Shown in pieces: positions 25,563-33,814 of a stretch of 36,794 bases of DNA. The position numbers and the translations under genes are program-made. Position 1 is the first letter of the stretch. The number at the start of each line of letters is the position of its first letter. The stretch is from an uncultured Porphyromonadaceae bacterium (GTDB lineage: Bacteria > Bacteroidota > Bacteroidia > Bacteroidales > Muribaculaceae), in the NCBI GenBank assembly GCA_947176925.1, contig CAMWSN010000005.1, forward strand, positions 1-36,794, in the 5' to 3' direction. A model generated the notes under the pieces. That model saw only the letters and a program-made list of their open reading frames with translations. It was not told the origin of the DNA and ran no database searches.

Positions 25563-28214
25563 ATGAATAAGAAACTCAAAAAAATGCTTGCACTCGCAGC
25601 CCTCAGCCTTGGCCTCATGGCCGGGCTGACGGCCTGTGAAGGCAAGGAAGAAGAACCCAACGGCGGAGGTAATCCCTCGGTCGGATTCTCCATAGACGAC
25701 CAGTATCTCAACCATACCATCAACAAGGAAAAGAAGACCATCGAAATTCCCGTCAATGTGCCTGCTTCCACTTCAAAATGGTTTGTTGAGACTGATGCCA
25801 ACTGGATTTTTGCCAGCAAGGAAAATGCCGTCAACGGTATCGGCAAGGTAATCCTTCGCGTGGACGAAAATAATTCCGGCGCCACCCGTGACGCTATCGT
25901 AACCGTTTCCTCCACCGCGCGCACCATTACCGTCAACGTAAGGCAATATGCCGAGAGCGGCCTGATCGTGGCCGGAGACTTCCCCGTGAAGCCAATCTCA
26001 GCCACTGCTTCTTCCCAGCAGAGCAATGGCCACATCAGCCTCAGCTATGACGATGATGTCAATACGATTTATCATTCCTCATGGAGCGGCACCACTTTCC
26101 CCGTGGAGCTCAAATATAACTTCGCCGGACGCGAACAGATCGACTATATCGAGTATGTTCCCCGTCAGGGTGGCGGCAACGGCAGCTTTGAAGAATTTGA
26201 GTTATATGTGGCTGAAGATGCTGCCAAATCTAACTTTGAAAAGATTGGCGACTTTAACTTCCATGGATCTTCTGCTCCCAGTCAGGTAACCATTCCCGGA
26301 GGAAAGAAGCCCACCTGCGTGAAGTTCAGCGTCAAGAGCGGTGTCGGCAATTTTGCCAGTTGCGCCGAAATGCGCTTCTTCCGCTATAACACTGAATCTT
26401 CGCTTGACCGCGAACTCCTTGAGGTATTCACTGACCTGACTTGCTCCGAACTCAAGCCCGGAGTGACCTCCGAGCAGATTCAGCAACTTGACCCCGCATT
26501 CCAGCTCATTGCCGAAGCCCTGATGAACGGGACCTATGACCCCCTGGAGAAATCTTTCCGTATCCACGAATATGAAGCTTACTCCAACCCCGTAGAATGG
26601 GCTGAACCGCTGATGACCAAGATTTACTCAAACTGGGATAACCCGATGGGTATCGCCGTGAAGAAAGGTGAAAAAGTCCTGATTCTTGTTGGTGAAACTC
26701 ATGGTAATTCGCTCTCAGTCCAGATTCTTGGCGAAGAAGGCTCCGGCAGCGAACTTCGTCCCCAGAAGCAGGGTACTTTCCATAGTCTCCGTCCCGGTGT
26801 CAACCAGATTGAGGCTGACCAGGAAGGCCAGCTCTTCCTGATGTACACGGCCGTGCCCTCCGCCGCGACCTCCAAGCCTATCAAGGTGCATATCCCCTTA
26901 GGTCAGGGCAGCTTTGCCGGTTACTGGCGTTTGAGCGAGCATAAGACCGACGAGAAATTCACTGAAATCGTTGGCCGTGGCACGCATAAGTATTTCTGCA
27001 TCGTCGGAAACCGCATGCTCCTCTACTTCAATCGTCAGAAACTTCCCCGAAAGATTGTTGACCCCATCACTCAATGGGACAACATCATCACCTGGCAACA
27101 GAACTTCATGGGCATTGAAGACGTACGTCCGTCACTTTGGAACAACCATATCGCCGGCGTCTCCAGTACCGTTTCGTCTGACTATATGTGGGCTTCGGAC
27201 TATACCATGTGTTTCCACGAATCTACAATCGAGAAAATCATGGGTCTGGACCGTCTTAACGCAAATGCTGATAATGCCTGGGGACCGGCTCACGAGATGG
27301 GCCATGTGAACCAGAAGGCTATCAACTGGGCGTCTACCACTGAAAGCTCCAATAACCTCTTCTCAAACTACGTGCTCTATCGCTTTGGCCGATACAACAG
27401 CCGCGGCAGGGGCCTCTACTATCGCTTCAAGGCAGTCTATGAACAGGGTCACTCCTGGGCATCGATGCTCAATACCGTAAGTACCGGTCCTGAGATTCCC
27501 AAAGTAGCCGACGGACAATGTTTTGACGGAACCGGCGGTGAAGATACCGGTATCCACATGCGTCTGAACTGGCAGCTTTGGAATTACTATCACCGCGTGC
27601 TCAAGGATGAGAAGTTCTTCGGCCGCGTCTTCCAGAATATGCGTAAGCTCGGCATGACCGAAACGGAAAACTGCGGCAAAAAGCAACTTGAATTTGCCGT
27701 GGCTTGTTCGGAGGCCGCCGGTGAAGACCTAACCGACTTCTTTGAAGCCTGGGGCTTCTTCAAGGCTCATAACTCCGTTGTCAGCCAGTATGGCACCTAT
27801 GACTATAAGGTTACGCAGGCTATGATTGAAAACGCCAAGATGCGGATGTCCAAGTATCCCAAGCCCAAACATGCGTTGGAATACATTGAAGATCGCAGCG
27901 TCAAGATGGGTGCTAAGCCCGGTGACTATTCGTTTGACATGGTAGGTGATCTCGGCTATTACACCACCTATGAACAGAACCTGAAGGTTTCATCAAATGC
28001 CAAGGCAACTGTCAGCGGTCGCTCCGTGACCACTACCAACTGCGAAAATGCCGTGGCTATTGAAGTCCGCAAGCGTTTGGGTGAAAGCTATGGAGAAATC
28101 CGCTATGCTTCAAACTACGTTCAGTTCACTGTGCCCACCAAGGTTGATATCAACGGATGTAACGTCTATGCCGTGCAGGCCGATGGTACTCGAATCTTCC
28201 TGGCACAAATGTAA
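25563..28214 (+). CDS. M60-family (enhancin-like) mucin peptidase lipoprotein, BACON-discoidin-M60
   Basis: An 883-aa surface lipoprotein (LMAGLTAC, lipid cysteine at 25). The domains in order are as follows. A BACON-like module (about 40-130) has WFVETDANWIFASKEN. An F5/8 type C module (about 135-280) has LSYDDDVNTIYHSSWSG. An M60-type peptidase domain occupies roughly 340-700. The zinc motif HEMGH is at 577-581, with candidate third ligand Glu594 (TTESSNN). The same order is known from the mucin O-glycopeptidase BT4244 of Bacteroides thetaiotaomicron, which cuts beside O-glycosylated Ser/Thr. The inferred role is cleavage of mucin-type glycoproteins at the cell surface. It is the last gene before a strong terminator. 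Confidence 0.92.
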   Translation: MNKKLKKMLALAALSLGLMAGLTACEGKEEEPNGGGNPSVGFSIDDQYLNHTINKEKKTIEIPVNVPASTSKWFVETDANWIFASKENAVNGIGKVILRVDENNSGATRDAIVTVSSTARTITVNVRQYAESGLIVAGDFPVKPISATASSQQSNGHISLSYDDDVNTIYHSSWSGTTFPVELKYNFAGREQIDYIEYVPRQGGGNGSFEEFELYVAEDAAKSNFEKIGDFNFHGSSAPSQVTIPGGKKPTCVKFSVKSGVGNFASCAEMRFFRYNTESSLDRELLEVFTDLTCSELKPGVTSEQIQQLDPAFQLIAEALMNGTYDPLEKSFRIHEYEAYSNPVEWAEPLMTKIYSNWDNPMGIAVKKGEKVLILVGETHGNSLSVQILGEEGSGSELRPQKQGTFHSLRPGVNQIEADQEGQLFLMYTAVPSAATSKPIKVHIPLGQGSFAGYWRLSEHKTDEKFTEIVGRGTHKYFCIVGNRMLLYFNRQKLPRKIVDPITQWDNIITWQQNFMGIEDVRPSLWNNHIAGVSSTVSSDYMWASDYTMCFHESTIEKIMGLDRLNANADNAWGPAHEMGHVNQKAINWASTTESSNNLFSNYVLYRFGRYNSRGRGLYYRFKAVYEQGHSWASMLNTVSTGPEIPKVADGQCFDGTGGEDTGIHMRLNWQLWNYYHRVLKDEKFFGRVFQNMRKLGMTETENCGKKQLEFAVACSEAAGEDLTDFFEAWGFFKAHNSVVSQYGTYDYKVTQAMIENAKMRMSKYPKPKHALEYIEDRSVKMGAKPGDYSFDMVGDLGYYTTYEQNLKVSSNAKATVSGRSVTTTNCENAVAIEVRKRLGESYGEIRYASNYVQFTVPTKVDINGCNVYAVQADGTRIFLAQM

Positions 28215-28242
28215 GAATCCTTAATTCAACCAACCCATAAGG

Positions 28243-28289
28243 AGGGGCGGGCCTTAGCTGACTTCGGTCACTAAGGCCCGCCTTTCGTT
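28243..28289 (+). terminator. Strong terminator closing the SusC-M60 operon
   Basis: A 12-bp perfect stem (GGCGGGCCTTAG, 28246-28257, with CTAAGGCCCGCC, 28271-28282) is extended by TGAC/GTCA and capped by a TTCG tetraloop. TTTCGTTATTT follows. It isolates the GH84 gene from the operon before it. Confidence 0.92.
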
Positions 28290-28315
28290 ATTTCCAAAAA
28301 TTTTTCGTATCTTTG
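28283..28315 (+). promoter_or_regulatory. Promoter of the GH84 gene
   Basis: A perfect -7 element, TATCTTTG (28308-28315), lies only 5 nt before the ATG. TTTC (28283-28286), 21 nt upstream, is a weak -33 and overlaps the terminator tail. The predicted start falls at or next to the ATG, so the mRNA would be leaderless or nearly so. Confidence 0.6.
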
Positions 28316-28320
28316 TCCCC

Positions 28321-30516
28321 ATGAAGAAAATATGTTTGATTCTTTTGACCGCAATGGGAGCGGTACTTTCCTCGGCGCAGGAAGTCGATTTGGCGGCGCA
28401 GAGAGGTGAGAGTCAGGTCGTGGAGGCCGTTGACGGGGTTGCCCGTGGCCCTCGTGGAGCGATTAACCCGACTCCCCGTCGGATTGATACTCTTGCGGTT
28501 GAGCGCGTTGACGTCAGTCGCGGATTTCGGCTCAATGACCGCCGCAAGGCTTTTGCGGCCGATGTCGATTTCCTGAATGTTACGCCCAAGGGGGTGAAAC
28601 TCACGATTGATTTCTTCCGCAATTGTCCGGCTGAAGTCCCCGGGGGGTATCTTCTTGAAGTCACGCCCAAGGAGGTCAAAATCATAGGCAATGACGAGAC
28701 CGGGGCGTTTTATGGGCTCCAGACCTTGCGCCAACTCCTTGGGGATGACTGCGAGTCGCTGCCCCGGGTGAGGATTACGGATTGGCCTGAGTTTCGTCAT
28801 CGCGGAGTGGTGGAAGGTTTCTACGGCACTCCATGGAGCCACCTTGTGAGACTCTCGCTGATTGATTTCTATGGCAAAAACAAACTCAATACTTATATTT
28901 ACGGACCGAAGGACGATCCATATCATAGTTCCCCGAACTGGCGACTTCCATATCCGCCTGAAGAAGCTGCCAAGATTCGCGAGTTGGTTGATGCGTCGCG
29001 CCGTGCCCGTGTGAATTTCGTCTGGGCCATTCATCCGGGCAAGGATATCCGCTGGACTTCGGAGGATTATGACAGCCTGCTGACCAAGTTTAACGGCATG
29101 TATGACCTCGGAGTGAGACATTTCGCATTGTTTTTTGACGATATTGAGGGTATCGGAACCGACCCTCGGCGCCAGGCTGCATTAGTCAATGACTTGACGC
29201 GCGACTTTGTCGAAAAGAAAGGTGACGTTGGCTCGCTTATGATTTGCCCGACTGATTACTCGCAAATGTGGGCCAATCCCGGCGAGAATGGTACATTGGC
29301 CGTTTATGGCCGCGAACTTAATCCGCAGGCCGACGTCTTCTGGACCGGTGCAGTGGTTTGTTCGGATCTGACGCCAGAAACCCTTGAGTTTATTAATTCT
29401 CGCATCCGCAGGCCGGCGCTGTTCTGGTGGAACTTCCCGGTGACGGACTATTGCCGAAACTATCTTCTCCAGGGCCCCGTCTACGGGCTTGACAAGTCAC
29501 TTACCCGGGCCGACTTGGCCGGAATAGTCAGCAACCCCATGGAACATGGCGAGGCTTCGAAATTGGCCTTATATGGCGTAGCGGACTATGCCTGGAATCC
29601 CGTCGCATATAATCCTCTTGACAATTGGGAGCGGGGACTTCGTGAGGTAATGCCCGGCGCGGCTGAGGCTTACCGCACGTTTGCCATTCATAACTGTGAT
29701 ACAGAGACCGGGTATCGCCGCAGCGAATCATGGGAAACCGAAACCTTTCCATTTGACTCCTATACTCCGGAGCAATTCGAGGCCTTGCGTGGCGAATTTG
29801 AGCGCGTGGCAGCCGCTCCGGCCAAGATTCGTGCTGCCGGCGGAAATGATTTGCTACTGCGGGAGTTGGAGCCCTGGCTTGCGGAGTTTGAAAAGTTAGG
29901 GGAGCGCGGATTGCGCACCCTTGAACTGATTAAGACCTATGAGGCGGGCAATGACTCGGCTTTCTGGACTGCATATAAGCAAAATCTTATGACCGATGAT
30001 GACCGCAGCGCCTATGATGCTCACAAGGTTGGGACGATGAAGCTTCAACCCTTCTATGAAAATGCCATGGACGATATGTATATGGCGGCATATCAGCGTT
30101 CTACTGGCCAGGTAGCGCCCGTCTTCAAGGGTGTTGGGACGTATCCATCATTAGCCTCTACTCAGAGTAAGCTGATGACGGACGGAAATGATTCCACGTT
30201 TTATCATTCCGGCGTGGCCCAGCGCCCCGATGACTGGATTGGTCTTGACCTGCGGGCGCCGCGCCAAGTCTATGAAATACATATCCTTCAGGGGCGTAAC
30301 AGCGTTGACGATGTCGATTTCTTTGACCATTGCCAGCTCGAAGCCTCGCTTGACGGAGAAACGTGGACCCCACTGACCGAACCTCTGAAAAATCAGTATG
30401 AAATTGACTGGACGACAGAGAAGCCACTGACGGCGCGTTATGTGCGCCTTCGTCGCCTTGATTCTGGTAGGCGAAACTGGGCTGCTGTCCGCTCATTTAA
30501 CGTTACAATTCTTTAA
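28321..30516 (+). CDS. GH84 beta-N-acetylglucosaminidase (O-GlcNAcase-like) with C-terminal discoidin module
   Basis: This glycoside hydrolase of family 84 releases terminal beta-linked GlcNAc by substrate-assisted catalysis. The 731-aa protein is close to the B. thetaiotaomicron BT4395 length. It has a signal peptide (MKKICLILLTAMGAVLSSA), then a GH20b-like N-terminal domain ending in GAFYGLQTLRQLL. The catalytic barrel starts at RGVVEGFYGTPW, and the paired acids Asp273-Asp274 lie in FFDDIEG. YIYGPKDDPYH is another family hallmark. The last 130 residues look like an F5/8 type C module (DGNDSTFYHSG, YVRLRRLDSG). With no lipobox it is probably periplasmic. It has its own promoter and trims glycans released or imported by the PUL. 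Confidence 0.94.
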   Translation: MKKICLILLTAMGAVLSSAQEVDLAAQRGESQVVEAVDGVARGPRGAINPTPRRIDTLAVERVDVSRGFRLNDRRKAFAADVDFLNVTPKGVKLTIDFFRNCPAEVPGGYLLEVTPKEVKIIGNDETGAFYGLQTLRQLLGDDCESLPRVRITDWPEFRHRGVVEGFYGTPWSHLVRLSLIDFYGKNKLNTYIYGPKDDPYHSSPNWRLPYPPEEAAKIRELVDASRRARVNFVWAIHPGKDIRWTSEDYDSLLTKFNGMYDLGVRHFALFFDDIEGIGTDPRRQAALVNDLTRDFVEKKGDVGSLMICPTDYSQMWANPGENGTLAVYGRELNPQADVFWTGAVVCSDLTPETLEFINSRIRRPALFWWNFPVTDYCRNYLLQGPVYGLDKSLTRADLAGIVSNPMEHGEASKLALYGVADYAWNPVAYNPLDNWERGLREVMPGAAEAYRTFAIHNCDTETGYRRSESWETETFPFDSYTPEQFEALRGEFERVAAAPAKIRAAGGNDLLLRELEPWLAEFEKLGERGLRTLELIKTYEAGNDSAFWTAYKQNLMTDDDRSAYDAHKVGTMKLQPFYENAMDDMYMAAYQRSTGQVAPVFKGVGTYPSLASTQSKLMTDGNDSTFYHSGVAQRPDDWIGLDLRAPRQVYEIHILQGRNSVDDVDFFDHCQLEASLDGETWTPLTEPLKNQYEIDWTTEKPLTARYVRLRRLDSGRRNWAAVRSFNVTIL

Positions 30517-30542
30517 TTATTAACTGTATAAATCAAAATTTT

Positions 30543-30788
30543 ATGAACGTTCAAGAAATTATTGCCCAACTGACCGAGAAATTCGGCGGCTCCTTTGATG
30601 TTTCAAAGGTTACGGAAGCGCTGAAAGGTATTGACCTTAAGAACATCTCCTTCCCTGACATCGTTTCAAAACTCCATGCCGACGGCCTGCTCAAAAACGT
30701 AAACCTTGATAGCGTCAAAGGCGGAGTCCTCGACGGACTGAAGGAAAAAGCCGGTGGCATGCTCGGCAATATGTTCGGCAAAAAGTAA
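30543..30788 (+). CDS. Small unknown protein (81 aa) behind GH84
   Basis: I do not recognise this 81-aa protein. It starts MNVQEIIAQLTEKFGGSFD, alternates short amphipathic helices (VTEALKGIDL, FPDIVSKLHADGLL, SVKGGVLDGLKEKAG) and ends GGMLGNMFGKK. There is no signal peptide, membrane helix or cysteine. The start lies 26 nt after the GH84 stop in an A/T-rich gap without a promoter match, and a clear terminator follows the stop. It is therefore probably the second gene of the GH84 transcript. Regular codon use and the gene-like setting support a real gene. A role cannot be assigned. Confidence 0.75.
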   Translation: MNVQEIIAQLTEKFGGSFDVSKVTEALKGIDLKNISFPDIVSKLHADGLLKNVNLDSVKGGVLDGLKEKAGGMLGNMFGKK

Positions 30789-30823
30789 ACTTCCCGCTCC
30801 CGGACAGTATCAGATTTCAAGTA

Positions 30824-30848
30824 AAAGCCCGTACTGCGGGCTTTTTTT
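30824..30848 (+). terminator. Terminator after the 81-aa gene
   Basis: AAAGCCCG (30824-30831) pairs with CGGGCTTT (30837-30844) around a 5-nt loop, followed by a run of seven T. Its T run abuts the stop of the convergent nitroreductase gene at 30847. Confidence 0.92.
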
Positions 30849-31386
30849 ATACATTATGTACGCGTTCGGGATGCCATTTGTTGATGGGAGCGTGTGTCGC
30901 AGCGGGATAGCCGATTGGGATGAGACTGAATGGTATAAAATCGTCGCTAAGGGGCAAAATGCGGCGCACTGCGTCCTCGCGGTCAGGATGGGGATAAATG
31001 CACGTCCAGACGGCTCCTAATCCGAGCGCATGAGCCGCAAGGAGGATGTTTTCAGACGCAGCTGAAACATCCTGCACCCATAGGGTCGAGTCGTCTCCCT
31101 CAAGGAAGCGCCGGCGGTTGGCGCAGACCAAGATGGCTATGGGCGCGTTAGTCACCGACGCGGAATATGGCAACGCCTCGCCAAGTTCTTTCAAGAACTC
31201 CGGAGTGCGGATCACGACAAACTCCCACGGCTGGAGGTTTACTCCCGACGGCGCCGACATGGCGGCGTGGAGAATCGCTTCACAGAAGGTGTCATTGATG
31301 TTTTGGTCAGTAAATTTGCGTATGCTTGTCCGCTCAATGATGTTGCTGTAGGCGATGTTGTCTGAAGGTAAATTAGTGTTTTTCAT
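30847..31386 (-). CDS. Nitroreductase-family FMN oxidoreductase
   Basis: A 179-aa cytoplasmic flavoenzyme of the nitroreductase family, which reduces nitro compounds, quinones or similar acceptors with NAD(P)H. The FMN-binding start is visible as ERTSIRKFTDQNI (about 18-30), then the substrate-loop region SAPSGVNLQPWEFVVI and the late block ENILLAAHALGLGAVW followed by IPIGYPAA. It is shorter than the classic 210-220 aa enzymes but matches the compact subgroup common in Bacteroidales. It sits 114 nt downstream of queE in the same direction and may or may not share that transcript. Its substrate is unknown. Confidence 0.9.
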   Translation of the reverse strand: MKNTNLPSDNIAYSNIIERTSIRKFTDQNINDTFCEAILHAAMSAPSGVNLQPWEFVVIRTPEFLKELGEALPYSASVTNAPIAILVCANRRRFLEGDDSTLWVQDVSAASENILLAAHALGLGAVWTCIYPHPDREDAVRRILPLSDDFIPFSLIPIGYPAATHAPINKWHPERVHNV

Positions 31387-31500
31387 AGTAATCTGTTTAC
31401 AAAATAACGTCCGCGCCGCTACAATAGTTTATACATTGACCCGCTCCGGGCTATTGATTGAAAATGGTTATCCGGAGAAAAGAATAAATGCAGGGTGGAT
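31387..31500. other. Intergenic gap queE to nitroreductase
   Basis: 114 nt with no gene. The only inverted repeat seen is CTCCGG/CCGGAG (31443-31448, 31471-31476) with a 22-nt loop and no T run, too weak to call a terminator. A near match to a -7 element, TTATTTTG, occurs on the minus strand just before the nitroreductase gene but does not fit TAnnTTTG. Confidence 0.5.
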
Positions 31501-32049
31501 TTATTGGATATTGAGGAGTTTGTGGGTTTGGAGGGAGAGGCGCCAGGCGGGATGGGCGAGGATGTAGTTAATGGTTGGGGTGGGGTCTTCGCCGGCAAGG
31601 GGTTGGAGGGAGTAGATTTGCGCTTTGGGGAGGGTAGCGGCGACGGCTTCCGGGTTGATTCCGGGGGTGAAGAGGAGTTTGAGTTCGTCAATGCGTTTGA
31701 TGCCGTAAGGGGGCGTCTTGGGAGAGCATGTCACCCAGTCAAGGGATTCGGGGAGGGGGAGGGAGCCGTTTGTTTCAACGTGGACGCGCTTGCCGGCGCT
31801 ATGAAGTAGAGCAACGAGGCTATCGGTCAGTTGCAGTGCGGGTTCGCCGCCGGTAATGACCACTATTTTAGCAGGGTAGGTGCTTACGGCATTGACAATT
31901 TCTTCTTCGCTCATCTCAGTGAATGAGGCGAAATCAGTGTCGCAAAACGGGCATGCACGGTTGCAGCCGCTCAGGCGCACGAATATCGCCGGGCAACCCG
32001 TGAAGTGGCCCTCGCCTTGCAGGGAGTAAAAAATCTCGTTGACTTTCAT
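31501..32049 (-). CDS. queE: 7-carboxy-7-deazaguanine synthase
   Basis: This radical-SAM enzyme converts 6-carboxytetrahydropterin to 7-carboxy-7-deazaguanine, the second dedicated step towards preQ0 and queuosine. In the 182-aa protein, FYSLQGEGHFTGCPAIFVRLSGC leads into the cluster motif Cx3Cx2C at C29, C33 and C36, followed by VVITGGEPAL. It overlaps queD by one base (TGATG), so the two sequential enzymes are translationally linked. queC and queF are not in the window. Confidence 0.95.
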   Translation of the reverse strand: MKVNEIFYSLQGEGHFTGCPAIFVRLSGCNRACPFCDTDFASFTEMSEEEIVNAVSTYPAKIVVITGGEPALQLTDSLVALLHSAGKRVHVETNGSLPLPESLDWVTCSPKTPPYGIKRIDELKLLFTPGINPEAVAATLPKAQIYSLQPLAGEDPTPTINYILAHPAWRLSLQTHKLLNIQ

Positions 32050-32381
32050 CAGTCTTTCAGATAGCTTGCTACGTTTCCTTCGCTTTCCTGGACGTCAACG
32101 CGGACACACGTGGGTATTTGTTCACATATCCAGCGAGCAATGTTTTCGGCCGTAGGGTTGAAGGGGAGCACTTCGTTGAGGTCGGCATGGTCAAGGCGCC
32201 CCTGGACCATCTCCTTGATGGCCGTGAAGTCTTCAACCATTCCGTCAGAGTTGAGAGTAGGGCTCTGGCAGGTGACGGTGATTATCCAGTTGTGGCCGTG
32301 GAGATTGGTGCATTTGCTCGGGTAGCTGAGCTCGAGGCGATGACACGCGGATATTTCTAATCTTTTGGTGACGATATACAT
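32049..32381 (-). CDS. queD: 6-carboxy-5,6,7,8-tetrahydropterin synthase
   Basis: This is the first dedicated enzyme of deazapurine synthesis, making 6-carboxytetrahydropterin from dihydroneopterin triphosphate. The 110-aa protein is of the short PTPS type. Zinc ligands are His14, His28 and His30 (CHRLEL and LHGHNW), with catalytic Cys24 in PSKCTN. It overlaps the end of the upstream nucleotidyltransferase gene by 25 nt and the start of queE by 1 nt. The chosen ATG (MYIVTKRLEIS) gives the expected N-terminal strand. Confidence 0.94.
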   Translation of the reverse strand: MYIVTKRLEISACHRLELSYPSKCTNLHGHNWIITVTCQSPTLNSDGMVEDFTAIKEMVQGRLDHADLNEVLPFNPTAENIARWICEQIPTCVRVDVQESEGNVASYLKD

Positions 32382-33814
32382 TTTTCTTCCTCCGGGGGTA
32401 AGTCGTTAATTTTAGTGAGTCCGATTTCGGCGGCCAGGGGGAGCATGAATTCGTAAGCAGCCTGTCGGTCATTGGGAATCTTTCCGTCAAGGATGGCGTC
32501 CTTGATGGCTTCTTTGAGGGTTTTGATGGGCATTGACGGCGGGATTTGGAATATGTGCATGATGTCATTGCCAGTGATGGGTGGTTGGAAATTGCGGATG
32601 CGGTCGCGTTCTTCAAGTTCCACGAGTTTTTGGCGCACGATGGCGAAGTTGGCCAGGCACGAGCGGAGCTTTTCGGGGCGTCCGGTGGTGATGTCCGCTT
32701 CGCAGAGGGTCATGAGGCTTTCAATGTCGTCGCCGGCGTCAAAAAGCAGGCGGCGCACTGCGGAGTCGGTTACGATTTCTTCGCTGAGAATAATGGGGCG
32801 CATGTGGAGCTCAACCATCTTGGTCACGAACTTCATTTCGGCACCCATCGGGAGTTTCAGTTCGCGAAACAGGCGGGGAATCATCTTGGCTCCAACGAAG
32901 TTATGATTGTGGAATGTCCAGCCGATTTTGGGGTCCCAGCGCTTGGTCTGCGGTTTAGCGATGTCATGGAGCATGGCGCCCCAGCGGAGCCATACGTCGT
33001 CAGACTTGGCGGCGACATTGTCAAGCACCTTCATCGTGTGGTCGAAGTTATCCTTGTGAGCGCGTCCGTTGACCACGTCGACTTTTTGCATTTCCTCCAA
33101 TTCCGGCAGGATGTAATGGAGCAGTCCGGTTTCAAGGAGCAGCCGCCAGCCGATTGAGGGCTTGGGAGCACGCATGATTTTCATAAGCTCGTCGGCAATG
33201 CGCTCGCGCGAAATGATTTCCAGGCGTGCGGCATTGCGGCAGATGCCGTCGTAGGTCTCGGCGGCGATGGCAAAGCGGAGCTGGGTGGCGAATCGGATGG
33301 CGCGCATCATCCGCAGGGGGTCATCGCTGAAGGTGATGTCCGGGTCAAGGGGAGTGCGGAGCACCCGGCGCTCCATGTCTTGCAGGCCGTGGAACATGTC
33401 CACTACTTCACCGAAGCCTTCAGAGTTGACCCGGAGGGCGAGGGCGTTGACCGTAAAGTCGCGGCGGGAGATGTCATCCTCAAGGGTGCCGTTTTCGACT
33501 ATGGGCTTGCGGGAGTCGTGGGAGTAGCTTTCCTTACGGGCACCGACAAATTCGAGCTCTACGGAGTGCCAGTTGATTCGCGCCGTCCCGAAGTTTTTAA
33601 AGACACTAAGGTGGGCGCCTCGACCGAGTTCGGCGGCGACGGCGCGCGCCAATTCGATTCCGGAGCCTACGGTGACGAAGTCAATGTCCTTGGATTCGCG
33701 CCCGAGGATGCAGTCCCTGACATATCCGCCGACGGCATATGCTTCAAGCCCTAAGCGGTCAGCCACGGAGCCAATGCGCCGAAGAATCGGTTCATCTTTC
33801 GCGGGAACGTTCAT
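32357..33814 (-). CDS. cca: CCA-adding-type tRNA nucleotidyltransferase with HD domain
   Basis: A class II nucleotidyltransferase that probably adds or repairs the 3' CCA of tRNAs. The 485-aa protein has GGYVRD (29-34) and the catalytic DID pair (Asp43, Asp45), and then RRDFTVNALAL and DPLRMMRAIRFA in the head and neck. An HD phosphohydrolase domain follows with WGAMLHDIAKPQ. Poly(A) polymerases share this fold, so the specificity is inferred. Both tRNAs in this window lack encoded CCA, consistent with a need for such an enzyme. I chose the ATG at 33814 because it forms an ATGA overlap with the M24 peptidase stop. An earlier ATG at 33853 would add 13 unconvincing residues. Confidence 0.9.
   Translation of the reverse strand: MNVPAKDEPILRRIGSVADRLGLEAYAVGGYVRDCILGRESKDIDFVTVGSGIELARAVAAELGRGAHLSVFKNFGTARINWHSVELEFVGARKESYSHDSRKPIVENGTLEDDISRRDFTVNALALRVNSEGFGEVVDMFHGLQDMERRVLRTPLDPDITFSDDPLRMMRAIRFATQLRFAIAAETYDGICRNAARLEIISRERIADELMKIMRAPKPSIGWRLLLETGLLHYILPELEEMQKVDVVNGRAHKDNFDHTMKVLDNVAAKSDDVWLRWGAMLHDIAKPQTKRWDPKIGWTFHNHNFVGAKMIPRLFRELKLPMGAEMKFVTKMVELHMRPIILSEEIVTDSAVRRLLFDAGDDIESLMTLCEADITTGRPEKLRSCLANFAIVRQKLVELEERDRIRNFQPPITGNDIMHIFQIPPSMPIKTLKEAIKDAILDGKIPNDRQAAYEFMLPLAAEIGLTKINDLPPEEEKCISSPKD

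Noticed and set aside
28288-29121. 277-codon minus-strand open frame
   Set aside because: It lies antisense to the N-terminal half of the GH84 gene and has no recognisable protein character.
31443-31476. Possible terminator hairpin downstream of queE
   Set aside because: Only 6 bp with a 22-nt loop and no T run.
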